Positions 49,373 to 58,016 of a stretch of 64,000 nt of DNA are shown here, piece by piece; positions within the stretch are counted from its first letter, which is position 1; each line of letters opens with the position of its first letter. The DNA comes from Saprospiraceae bacterium (GTDB lineage Bacteria > Bacteroidota > Bacteroidia > Chitinophagales > Saprospiraceae): positions 82,336 to 146,335 of the forward strand of contig JAHDHQ010000002.1 of NCBI GenBank assembly GCA_020631235.1. Reading direction: 5' to 3'. The position numbers and the translations under genes were made by a program. The notes below the pieces were generated by a model. That model searched no databases and had not been told where the DNA came from. It saw nothing but the letters and a program-made list of their open reading frames with translations.

Positions 49373-51415
49373 ATGCGTAGAACAACTTCTGCACTCATGC
49401 TCCTCTGCATTTGTGTGGGTATTTTTCTCTCAAATTTATGGTGTCCGTCACTCCCTCTTTTACAGCTATTGGGTTTGTTTACGGTGTGCACCATCATTAT
49501 TCTTTGGCTTTTTAAGTCTAGCTTAAAGAGCCATCGACCAATTGCCCTTTTGGGTCTATTACTCTTGATATGCTTAGGGTTTTGTTCAATGTCATTACAT
49601 CTCTATAACATTGGACAAATTAAAGAAAACTTAGCATCAGCTTTCTACGATTGTAAAGTCCAAATTACCCAAATAGCCAAACAGAAAAACAATTATGTTC
49701 AGGCAGAAGCTAGACTTTTAAGTGTAAATAACGAAGACAAAATTGGCTTTATAAAAATCCTTATAAACTCTAAAGAAAAGGGATTAAGCCAATTAAAAGC
49801 TGGCGATGAAATCAGTGGAAAGTGGTACCTATCTCAGCTTAGTGCAGCATCAAATCCACATCAATTTGATTATGCGACCTATTTAGAAAATAACAACGTT
49901 TTCTTCCAAACTTGGATTAAAGACGAAGACTGGTCTATGACTAGGGAACATACAGGTTTCCATGTGTTTTTTAAAGCTAAAGCCATTAAATCTAGATGTG
50001 CTGCCATAATAGAAAGCAAACTGAGAACGCAAGATCATCAAGCAATCATAAGTGCTATGGTTTTGGGTGACAAATCAGAGATGAGTGCAAAAACAAAATC
50101 TATATTTTCTGAAACAGGATCGATACATGTTATGGCCGTTTCGGGATTGCATGTGGGCGTAATCTACCTATTTTTAATCGCATTTACTCGCATGTTTAAG
50201 TTCTTTACAAAGAAGCATGAATGGCTTAGTCAGTTGTTTATAATTGCAGCCATTTGGTGCTATGCTTTGGTCACTGGCATGGCTCCTTCAGTACTCCGTG
50301 CTTCTTTTATGTTGAGTCTTTTTATAGTCGCTAAACTGATGAACAGATCCACTAATATCTATCAGATTTTGATGGTCACAGCGAGTATCATTTTGATGTT
50401 GGATCCAAGCCAACTGTTTAAGTTAAGCTTTCAATTTTCCTATTTAGCCTTATTGGGGATAGTATATTTTAAACCTGTTTTGGATAAATATATATGGAGC
50501 CAATATCGTGTTCTTAAGCCTATAATAGCACTGATTAATGTGTCGCTAGCCGCTCAAATATTTATATTCCCACTGATGCTTTATCATTTCCATCAGTTCC
50601 CTCTTTTCTTTGTGATAAGCTCATTAATAGCTATCCCCATAGCTTCGGTAATTATTTGGCTCTCACTTCTCGGTATATTGACAGGTTTGTTTGCTTCATT
50701 AGATATAATTAGCCATGTCATATTTCAGACACTAGAATTAGTCATTGTTTTTTTATTAGGTTCAATGTCATGGCTACAAGCTGTTCCTGGGCACTTAATT
50801 AAAGGCATCTATGTCAACAAAATCGAATTTGTAGGCATCTATTGTGTAATGGTAGCGCTTGTGATGTGGAGAGAAACAGGTTTAAAAAAGTACTTATACG
50901 CTACAGCTGTCATTCCTTGTTTAGTGCTTTTAGCAAGCACCTTGATCATCCATAAATCACATGATAAGACTTCCTTGTTTATTTACCATAAATACGGCCA
51001 AAGTTTAATAGAACTTCAAGAAGCCAACCAAGCATTCTTGATAAATCCTGATGATTTATCTCAGCAAAGCATCCAAAACATTCGTCAAAACAACGGAATG
51101 GCTAATTATTTACAATCAAATTATACGATTGTTGAAGAAAAGCAAATAACAAAAAACAAGTATGCATATAACACATCTATTAAAATCATACACAAAACTG
51201 AAGACTGCTTAACTGATACCATACAATCTTTCAAAACGATACTTATTCGAAATGAAGCGGTGAAAAAGCTTCGAGAATTGCCGCAGCATTGGCAAAAATC
51301 CGACTTAGTTTTCGATGGGAGCAATAGCAAAAACTTTATAAAAGACCTACAAAAAAAATATCCAGAGTTAAATATTTTCAATACTTACCAGCAAGCTTAT
51401 CAAAAGATTCAATAA
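49373..51415 (+). CDS. comEC: ComEC/Rec2-family DNA uptake channel
   Basis: This 680-residue membrane protein begins with hydrophobic segments (~5-70), then a DUF4131-like soluble part (~75-180; GDEISGKWYLSQLSAASNPHQFDYATYLENN). The competence domain (~215-500) shows SAMVLGDKSEMSAKTKSIFSETGSIHVMAVSGLHVGVIY, YALVTGMAPSVLRASFMLSL and a run of membrane helices. The last ~170 residues do not show the H-x-H-x-D-H motif of the metallo-beta-lactamase domain often fused to ComEC. It should move single-stranded DNA across the inner membrane in natural transformation. A ComEA-like protein gene follows 8 bases later. Confidence 0.9.
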   Translation: MRRTTSALMLLCICVGIFLSNLWCPSLPLLQLLGLFTVCTIIILWLFKSSLKSHRPIALLGLLLLICLGFCSMSLHLYNIGQIKENLASAFYDCKVQITQIAKQKNNYVQAEARLLSVNNEDKIGFIKILINSKEKGLSQLKAGDEISGKWYLSQLSAASNPHQFDYATYLENNNVFFQTWIKDEDWSMTREHTGFHVFFKAKAIKSRCAAIIESKLRTQDHQAIISAMVLGDKSEMSAKTKSIFSETGSIHVMAVSGLHVGVIYLFLIAFTRMFKFFTKKHEWLSQLFIIAAIWCYALVTGMAPSVLRASFMLSLFIVAKLMNRSTNIYQILMVTASIILMLDPSQLFKLSFQFSYLALLGIVYFKPVLDKYIWSQYRVLKPIIALINVSLAAQIFIFPLMLYHFHQFPLFFVISSLIAIPIASVIIWLSLLGILTGLFASLDIISHVIFQTLELVIVFLLGSMSWLQAVPGHLIKGIYVNKIEFVGIYCVMVALVMWRETGLKKYLYATAVIPCLVLLASTLIIHKSHDKTSLFIYHKYGQSLIELQEANQAFLINPDDLSQQSIQNIRQNNGMANYLQSNYTIVEEKQITKNKYAYNTSIKIIHKTEDCLTDTIQSFKTILIRNEAVKKLRELPQHWQKSDLVFDGSNSKNFIKDLQKKYPELNIFNTYQQAYQKIQ

Positions 51416-51423
51416 CCAAAAAA

Positions 51424-52425
51424 ATGAACAACATTATCCGTTTTAATCGAACTGAACGTTCGATAATCATTAGCCTACTTTTTATATTCTTATGCCTGGT
51501 AAGCTATCGTTATTATATCGTGTACATCCATGACTATACCTCCTTGAGGCAAACAACAGACCATAAAACGAACATACACACAGCACTTCAGCAGCGGAAA
51601 GAGAACACGATTGAAAAATATAAAACAACTCAATTAAATCAAACAAAAACAAGGGAAAAAGAAGCATCAAAACCAGCAAAAAAGACCCACAAAAAGCCAA
51701 CAACTAAAGAAAATAAAAAACGTCAAAAACAGGTCAACAATCTATTTGCTTTTGACCCAAATACAGTGGATTCATCCAGTTTAGTTCGATTAGGTTTCAG
51801 ATCCTACATTATAAAAAACATGCTCAAATACAGAGCTGCAGGTGGCCATTTTAAACAAAAAAGTGATTTAAAGAAAGTCTATGGCATGACTGATAATTTT
51901 TATGTTAAACTACAGGATTATATAAAGATAAAACCCAAAGTTGCCCTCCCTAGTGCTTACCCCAAAACAAATAAAAGTGATTTTACAGCAGAAAAAATAG
52001 ATATAAACACTTGCAGCTTTGGCCAACTGATGCGTTTAGACAGTATGGAAACGAAAATTGCAGGAAGGATCTTAAAATATAGGGATAAATTAGGAGGCTT
52101 CCATACAATTAATCAGCTAACAGAAGTGTACCAATTATCGGATAAACAACTGGAGAAGTGGCGTAATAATTTGAGTATTTCAACCGTAGAACTTCCCAAA
52201 ACCAGCATTAACTTTGCGACAGAGGAGGAATTGGCAAATTTGCCTTACTTAAGCAGGAAAAAAGCAAGAGTTATAAAAAACTATATAAACCAGCATGGAA
52301 AACTGCAACAAAAAGATGATTTGAAACCAATAAAAATCTTGGATGAAGATTTAATCAACAAACTTCATCCATATTTATCTTATGATGATTCTTTTTTAGT
52401 CCCTAAAGCAACTAAACTAGATTAA
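51424..52425 (+). CDS. membrane-anchored triple-HhH protein (ComEA-like)
   Basis: This 333-residue protein has one N-terminal membrane segment (~14-34; IIISLLFIFLCLVSYRYYIVY) and a Lys-rich linker (~45-105). Three ComEA-type helix-hairpin-helix modules follow. They are FDPNTVDSSSLVRLGFRSYIIKNMLKYRAAGGHF with DLKKVYGM; DINTCSFGQLMRLDSMETKIAGRILKYRDKLGGF with QLTEVYQL; and NFATEEELANLPYLSRKKARVIKNYINQHG with DLKPI. The modules should bind double-stranded DNA and pass it to ComEC, whose gene is 8 bases upstream. An ABC exporter gene starts 26 bases later, perhaps on the same transcript. Confidence 0.85.
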   Translation: MNNIIRFNRTERSIIISLLFIFLCLVSYRYYIVYIHDYTSLRQTTDHKTNIHTALQQRKENTIEKYKTTQLNQTKTREKEASKPAKKTHKKPTTKENKKRQKQVNNLFAFDPNTVDSSSLVRLGFRSYIIKNMLKYRAAGGHFKQKSDLKKVYGMTDNFYVKLQDYIKIKPKVALPSAYPKTNKSDFTAEKIDINTCSFGQLMRLDSMETKIAGRILKYRDKLGGFHTINQLTEVYQLSDKQLEKWRNNLSISTVELPKTSINFATEEELANLPYLSRKKARVIKNYINQHGKLQQKDDLKPIKILDEDLINKLHPYLSYDDSFLVPKATKLD

Positions 52426-52451
52426 CTTTGTTCTTTTTTAAATTGGACTAG

Positions 52452-54227
52452 TTGAAACACTTATTTGCGCTAAATAAATATTTTGCTAAATACAAATGGC
52501 ATTTGCTGCTTGGTATTTTGTTTGTTAGCATCTACAGATTTTGCAGCATTCTAATACCGCAAACGATTAGAGATGCCCTTGATTTTGTTTTTAGCAAAGT
52601 AGAAGAAACAAAAAAAATAGGCGAAGTAAGTGGTAGCTTTTCTGCTTTATATGGAAGTGATATTTTGTCCTATTCTTTGAAGATGATTGGCTTTGCTATA
52701 ATCATGGGGATATTTATGTTTTTGATGAGACAAACCATCATCGTAATGTCTCGATTGGTAGAATATGATTTGCGTAAAGAAATCTATAACCATTATCAGA
52801 AACTTGATGCCGCTTTTTACAAGAGAAATAAGACCGGAGACTTAATGTCTCGAATAACCGAAGATGTATCCAAAGTAAGGATGTATTTAGGTCCTGCGCT
52901 TTTATATGGTATAAATCTTATCGCTTTATTTGTTATCGTGATTATTGCCATGTTTAAGGTCAGTCCCACTTTAAGCTTTTACACTTTATTGCCTTTGCCT
53001 TTTCTCTCCATAAGCATCTACTATGTAAGTAGAATCATTAATAAAAAAAGTGAAGCTATACAAATTCAACTTGCAAAGTTGACTTCCATATCCCAGGAAG
53101 TTTATTCAGGAATAAGAGTGGTAAAGTCCTATGTAAAAACAAATGAGTTTCTTCAGTTTTTTGATGATGAATCAGAGACATTTAAACAGAAGTCTCTCGA
53201 TCTCGCTCGTGTAAATGCTTTATTCTTTCCTTTAATGATTCTACTGATTGGTTTGAGTACATTGTTGACTATTTATATGGGTGGGATATTGGTGAGCCGC
53301 GGTGAAATAACCAATGGAAATATAGCCGAATTTATCATTTATGTTAATTACTTAACGTGGCCGTTTACATCGATCGGATGGATTGCTTCATTAATCCAGC
53401 AAGCCGAAGCATCTCAGAAAAGGATCAATGAATTTTTGGACACGAAACCTGAAATCCACGATCATAAAAGATTAATCACACCTTTCCAAGGAAATATTGT
53501 CTTTAAAGAAGTAAGTTTTACCTACAAAGACTCAGGCATTAAAGCATTAGACAATATTTCTTTCGAAGTAAAACAAGGACAAAAACTAGCTATCGTTGGA
53601 TTAACTGCCTCTGGGAAATCTACCATAGCTGATTTATTGTTAAGAACATATGATATAGACAAAGGAGAAATTTTAATCGATAATATTCCTATCGAGAATC
53701 ACGAAATTGCGCACTTAAGAAAATCAATTGGTTATGTACCTCAAGATATCTTCCTATTTAGCGACACGATTCAGAATAATATAAGCTTTGGTGCACATGA
53801 TGCATCCATGGACAAAATAAAACAAATGGCGGAGGAAGTAGTTGTTCATGAAGATATAGAAAGCTTTCCACAAAAATATCAAACAATTGTGGGTGAGAGA
53901 GGGGTTTCTTTATCGGGTGGCCAGAAACAAAGAATCTCTATTGCTCGGGCACTTTTAAAAAATCCTGCCATCGTTATTTTGGATGATAGCTTATCTGCAG
54001 TGGATACTAAAACAGAGCATAAAATCAACCATTACCTTGAGAACGAGCTCAAAGGAAGAACAAGTATCATCATAACACATAGACTTAGTTCACTAAATAA
54101 CTACGATCACATCATCGTATTAGACGAAGGGAAAATCATCGAAGAAGGATCACATGATGATTTAGTACGTAAAAATGGGAAGTATGCAGAAATGCTCGAA
54201 AAACAAAAATATGAATACAATTCCTAA
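52452..54227 (+). CDS. ABC exporter, fused permease and ATPase (MsbA-like)
   Basis: This 591-residue half-transporter has a six-helix permease (~1-310) and a nucleotide-binding domain with Walker A GLTASGKST, signature LSGGQKQR, and Walker B IVILDDSLSAVD. In Walker B the base after the second Asp is Asp rather than the usual catalytic Glu; this is seen in degenerate sites of heterodimeric exporters. The start is TTG 52452, directly after an in-frame TAG, so no ATG start is possible before residue ~77. It forms a dimer, moving lipids or drugs outward. It follows comEC and the HhH gene and may be co-transcribed. Confidence 0.9.
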   Translation: MKHLFALNKYFAKYKWHLLLGILFVSIYRFCSILIPQTIRDALDFVFSKVEETKKIGEVSGSFSALYGSDILSYSLKMIGFAIIMGIFMFLMRQTIIVMSRLVEYDLRKEIYNHYQKLDAAFYKRNKTGDLMSRITEDVSKVRMYLGPALLYGINLIALFVIVIIAMFKVSPTLSFYTLLPLPFLSISIYYVSRIINKKSEAIQIQLAKLTSISQEVYSGIRVVKSYVKTNEFLQFFDDESETFKQKSLDLARVNALFFPLMILLIGLSTLLTIYMGGILVSRGEITNGNIAEFIIYVNYLTWPFTSIGWIASLIQQAEASQKRINEFLDTKPEIHDHKRLITPFQGNIVFKEVSFTYKDSGIKALDNISFEVKQGQKLAIVGLTASGKSTIADLLLRTYDIDKGEILIDNIPIENHEIAHLRKSIGYVPQDIFLFSDTIQNNISFGAHDASMDKIKQMAEEVVVHEDIESFPQKYQTIVGERGVSLSGGQKQRISIARALLKNPAIVILDDSLSAVDTKTEHKINHYLENELKGRTSIIITHRLSSLNNYDHIIVLDEGKIIEEGSHDDLVRKNGKYAEMLEKQKYEYNS

Positions 54228-54245
54228 GATTCTCTCATTTTAGAT

Positions 54246-54283
54246 ATCCACAATTCTGAGTCGGTGTGGATTAAATTCTTTTT
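54246..54283 (+). terminator. terminator after the ABC exporter gene
   Basis: ATCCACA (54246-54252) and TGTGGAT (54265-54271) form a perfect 7-base stem with a 12-base loop, followed by TAAATTCTTTTT. It lies 19 bases past the exporter stop. The T-run is interrupted, so strength is moderate. Confidence 0.5.
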
Positions 54284-54348
54284 CAAAAAAACTGTTTTGT
54301 TAAAAATATTTATAGTTTAGTAGTTAAATCAGTATAAATCAAAACGTG

Positions 54349-54768
54349 ATGGAAGATAACAAGCGATTCGAAAGTGTGTATTCCACCAAAGTTAGAGCGG
54401 GTAAACGCAGAACTTACTTCTTTGATGTAAAACAAACAAAAGGGGGTGATTACTACATAACTTTGACAGAGAGCACCAAGAAATTTACAGGTGAAGGATA
54501 CGAAAGACATAAAATCTTTTTGTACAAAGAGGATTTTAATAGGTTTGTTTCCAGCCTTCAGGAAACTGTAGATCATGTCAAAACAGAATTAATGCCTGAC
54601 TATGACTACGAGATTTTCGAAAAAAGGCAAGAAGAATGGGAAGCTCAGCAAGCTGAAATGGAAGCTAACGGGACCAATAATAGTGAAGGTGGCGATGCAA
54701 CAGCCGATACAAACAAAACTGAAAGTACAGAAGATACTGCCTCGACGGAAGAAGATATTTCTTGGTAA
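54349..54768 (+). CDS. PUR-alpha-like DUF3276 nucleic-acid-binding protein
   Basis: This is a 139-residue protein when started at ATG 54349; a GTG directly before it (54346) would add one residue. Residues ~5-95 match the PUR/DUF3276 domain (FESVYSTKVRAGKRRTYFFDVKQTKGGDYYITLTESTKK and HKIFLYKEDFNRFVSSLQETVDHV). The tail (~105-139) is acidic and low complexity (EEWEAQQAEMEANGTNNSEGGDATADTN-type). Bacterial PUR proteins bind single-stranded nucleic acid; a role in RNA or DNA handling is likely. It converges with rpsT, sharing a bidirectional terminator. Confidence 0.88.
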   Translation: MEDNKRFESVYSTKVRAGKRRTYFFDVKQTKGGDYYITLTESTKKFTGEGYERHKIFLYKEDFNRFVSSLQETVDHVKTELMPDYDYEIFEKRQEEWEAQQAEMEANGTNNSEGGDATADTNKTESTEDTASTEEDISW

Positions 54769-54777
54769 CTAAATAAA

Positions 54778-54804
54778 AAAAGCGGATTTAAAAAATCCGC
54801 TTTT
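54778..54804. terminator. bidirectional terminator between DUF3276 and rpsT genes
   Basis: AAAAGCGGATTT and AAATCCGCTTTT form a perfect 12-base-pair stem with a 3-base loop. A-rich and T-rich flanks on each side make it a terminator for both converging genes. Confidence 0.85.
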
Positions 54805-54828
54805 CTATTTTATCCTTGGAAAGCTAAA

Positions 54829-55089
54829 TTATTTAGCTTCTAATGCACTTACTTGCTTTGTCAATTTACTCTTTAGGTTATTAGCCTTGTTTTTATGCCA
54901 AGTATTCTTTTTTGCTAATTTATCTATCATACTTACAACCTTAGGTAAAAAAGCAGAAGCTTCTTTGTGATCCTCCATCTCTCTTAACTTGGCAATAGCT
55001 GATCTAGTTGTCTTTTTGTAGTATCTGTTTAAGAGTCTTTTCTTCTTATCCTGTCTAACTCTTTTTAATGCTGACTTATGATGTGCCAT
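54829..55089 (-). CDS. rpsT: 30S ribosomal protein S20
   Basis: This 86-residue basic protein matches S20: MAHHKSALKRVRQDKKKRLLNRYYKKTTRSAIAKL, then VVSMIDKLAKKNTWHKNKANNLKSKLTK. Length and the three-helix pattern are normal. It binds 16S rRNA in the small subunit. It stands alone, divergent from sucA with 176 bases between, and ends at a shared terminator with the DUF3276 gene. Confidence 0.96.
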   Translation of the reverse strand: MAHHKSALKRVRQDKKKRLLNRYYKKTTRSAIAKLREMEDHKEASAFLPKVVSMIDKLAKKNTWHKNKANNLKSKLTKQVSALEAK

Positions 55090-55114
55090 AAAAACTAATT
55101 TTATAATTGGGTCG

Positions 55115-55122
55115 CAAAAATA
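55115..55122 (-). promoter_or_regulatory. candidate -7 element of rpsT
   Basis: The minus strand reads TATTTTTG, a match to TAnnTTTG, 25 bases before the rpsT ATG, giving a leader of about 20 bases. A proper -33 TTG is not seen at 19-21 bases. Confidence 0.4.
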
Positions 55123-55265
55123 AACGTATTTAATTAATAATGCATGATTCTGCTCATTATTTTACACATTTTTTTTACAATAACTTTCACTAAATTATTC
55201 AAGAATAACCCCTATAATTGTAGTGTTTTTTAGACCGTCCTTACTGAACATATTTAGCAAAACAC

Positions 55266-57995
55266 ATGAAAGATTTCTCGTACATTTTTAATGCGAATCC
55301 AAGTTACATAGATTCAATCTATTCGAAATATATTGAAAACCCAACTGCTGTTGATCAAGAATGGAGACTCTTTTTCGAAGGCTTCGAGTTTGGACATACA
55401 AACGGCAATGGATCTAACTCAGAATCGATTAGCTCGACTAAAGAGTTCGGTGTCTTGCACCTCATTAATGGATTCAGAACGAGGGGTCATCTCTTATCTG
55501 ACACCAACCCTATCCAGCAAAGAAGAGACCACAGACCTCACTTAGACCTGGCTGATTATGGATTATCTAATGCTGATTTAGGAACTGTTTTTAAAGCTGC
55601 AGAAGTAGTAGGTCTTAAGAATGCTACTTTACAGCAGTTGATAGATCATCTTAAAAAGGTATATGCTGGAAGTATTGGTTTTGAGTATGCTCATATAGAG
55701 AATAAAGAACGAAGAGAATGGTTGCAAGCCAGAATAGAACAACAAAACCTACAAGGAGACTATGGCTTAGCAAAAGAAACTAAATCAAGAATTTTACAAA
55801 AACTAAATGGTGCGAGCATATTTGAAAAATTCTTACACACAAAATATATTGGGCAAAAAAGGTTTAGCTTAGAAGGTGGAGAAACCACGATACCAGCTTT
55901 AGATGCTATTATTAACAAAGGGGCTGAATTATCGGTAGATGAAGTCATCATAGGTATGGCACATAGAGGTAGATTAAATGTTTTGGCCAATATTATGGGG
56001 AAAACATACGAACAAATATTCAATGAATTTGAAGGAACTTCCCTACCCGATCAAAGTTTTGGTGATGGTGATGTAAAATACCATCTAGGCTTTTCTTCTG
56101 AAGTAAATACGCTTTCGGGCAAAAAAGTGAATTTAAAACTTGCGCCTAATCCATCGCACCTCGAAGCAGTCAATACAATTGTCCAAGGGATGGCGAGGGC
56201 CAGTGCTGATTTATTATACCAAAGTGATTACGATAAAATTCTACCTATACTCATCCATGGAGATGCAGCTATAGCTGGTCAAGGTATTGCCTATGAGACC
56301 GTCCAGATGAGTAAGCTTGAAGGTTACTATACAGGTGGGACAATACATTTTGTAATAAATAACCAAATAGGTTTTACAACAGACTTTGATGATGCAAGAT
56401 CATCGACGTACTGTACTGCAGCTGCTTCTTTGGTACAAGCTCCAGTGTTTCATGTAAACGGCGATGATCCTGAAGCTGTGATTTTTGCCGCACAAATGGC
56501 CATTGAATACCGCCAAGCATTTAACAATGATGTGTTTATCGATATGGTTTGTTATCGAAGACATGGACATAATGAAGGAGATGATCCTAAGTTTACTCAG
56601 CCAAGAATGTATGATTTAATTAACAATCATAAAAACCCAAGAGAACTTTACGTCGATCGCCTTGTAAGCCGAGGTGACATTGATCAAGAAATAGGTAGCA
56701 AATTAGAAAAAGATTTTTGGAGTGATCTTCAGGATCGACTAAATAACGTCAAAGAAAAGCCTCTGCCTTACCTATACCAAGCACCAGAAAAAGCTTGGCA
56801 AAATTTAAGGTTTACTAGTGATTTCAAGGATTTCCAATCTTCACCCAAAACTGGCGTAGCAAAGAAAACGGTAGAAAAAATCCTTAAACACTTATCCGTT
56901 ATTCCAGCAGACTTTACACCATTATCAAAAGTAAATAGACTCCAAAAAGGAACTAAAAAACTAATAGACGCAAAGCAGCTTGATTGGGCGCTTGCGGAAT
57001 TAACCGCATATGCTACCATTTTACTTGAAAATAAAGATGTAAGAATAAGTGGTCAAGATGTAAAAAGAGGAACATTCTCTCATAGACACGCTGTATTTAA
57101 TGATGCTAAAACTTTTGAAGAGTACAATCGATTAAATAGTATACAAGATAAACAAGGTAGTTTCCGAATTTTCAACTCACTATTATCTGAGTTTGGTGTT
57201 TTGGGCTTTGAATACGGATATTCTTTAATGAGTCCTGACAATCTAGTTCTTTGGGAAGCCCAATTTGGTGATTTCTATAACGGAGCACAAACTATTGTTG
57301 ACCAGTTCATCTCAGCAGCGGAAAGCAAGTGGCAACGTATGAGTGGACTTGTTATGCTTCTACCTCATGGACTAGAAGGCCAAGGACCTGAACATTCAAG
57401 TGCTAGGCTCGAACGTTTCTTACAGCTTTGTGCAGAATGTAATATGGCTGTGGCTAATATTACAACGCCGTCCAACTTTTTCCACGCACTGCGTAGACAA
57501 ATTGCAAGACCATTTAGAAAGCCACTCGTGGTTATGTCACCAAAATCTTTATTGAGACATCCTAAATGCCTGTCAAGCATAGATGAATTTACTACAAAAC
57601 ATGGATTCCAAGAAGTTATCAAAGATGAATCTGTAGCGGCCAATAAAGTAAGTAGACACCTGCTTTGTTCTGGAAAAATTTACTACGATCTATTAAAGTA
57701 CAGAGATGAAAATCCTGATTACAAAAACGTAGCGATTACCCGAATCGAACAATTGTATCCGCTGCCAGAAAAACAGCTTGACGCCATCTTTAAATCTTAT
57801 AAAAATGTGCCCACTTTTTGGGTTCAAGAAGAGAATATAAATATGGGTAGTTGGACCTATTTGTTGCCATATTGGAGAAAAACGGATATCGAACCTATTG
57901 CGCGTGATGCGGCAGCTTCTCCAGCTACAGGCTTTAAAAAAGTACACGAAAAGCAACAGGAGGCCTTAATTAAAAAAGCTTTTACGCATAAGTAA
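55266..57995 (+). CDS. sucA: 2-oxoglutarate dehydrogenase E1 component
   Basis: This 909-residue thiamine-diphosphate enzyme of the TCA cycle decarboxylates 2-oxoglutarate and passes the succinyl group to E2. The N-terminus FSYIFNANPSYIDSIYSKYIENPTAVDQEWRLFFEGFE is the E2-binding segment. Core motifs are FEKFLHTKYIGQKRFSLEGGET, IIGMAHRGRLNVLANIMGK, FHVNGDDPEAVIFAAQMA, VCYRRHGHNEGDDPKFTQP, VMLLPHGLEGQGPEHSSARLERFLQ and VMSPKSLLRHP. Length is normal. The partner E2 (sucB) is not in the window, although the two are often adjacent. It is followed 21 bases later by tex. Confidence 0.97.
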   Translation: MKDFSYIFNANPSYIDSIYSKYIENPTAVDQEWRLFFEGFEFGHTNGNGSNSESISSTKEFGVLHLINGFRTRGHLLSDTNPIQQRRDHRPHLDLADYGLSNADLGTVFKAAEVVGLKNATLQQLIDHLKKVYAGSIGFEYAHIENKERREWLQARIEQQNLQGDYGLAKETKSRILQKLNGASIFEKFLHTKYIGQKRFSLEGGETTIPALDAIINKGAELSVDEVIIGMAHRGRLNVLANIMGKTYEQIFNEFEGTSLPDQSFGDGDVKYHLGFSSEVNTLSGKKVNLKLAPNPSHLEAVNTIVQGMARASADLLYQSDYDKILPILIHGDAAIAGQGIAYETVQMSKLEGYYTGGTIHFVINNQIGFTTDFDDARSSTYCTAAASLVQAPVFHVNGDDPEAVIFAAQMAIEYRQAFNNDVFIDMVCYRRHGHNEGDDPKFTQPRMYDLINNHKNPRELYVDRLVSRGDIDQEIGSKLEKDFWSDLQDRLNNVKEKPLPYLYQAPEKAWQNLRFTSDFKDFQSSPKTGVAKKTVEKILKHLSVIPADFTPLSKVNRLQKGTKKLIDAKQLDWALAELTAYATILLENKDVRISGQDVKRGTFSHRHAVFNDAKTFEEYNRLNSIQDKQGSFRIFNSLLSEFGVLGFEYGYSLMSPDNLVLWEAQFGDFYNGAQTIVDQFISAAESKWQRMSGLVMLLPHGLEGQGPEHSSARLERFLQLCAECNMAVANITTPSNFFHALRRQIARPFRKPLVVMSPKSLLRHPKCLSSIDEFTTKHGFQEVIKDESVAANKVSRHLLCSGKIYYDLLKYRDENPDYKNVAITRIEQLYPLPEKQLDAIFKSYKNVPTFWVQEENINMGSWTYLLPYWRKTDIEPIARDAAASPATGFKKVHEKQQEALIKKAFTHK

Positions 57996-58016
57996 TTAGA
58001 AGAACTGTTCTAACAC

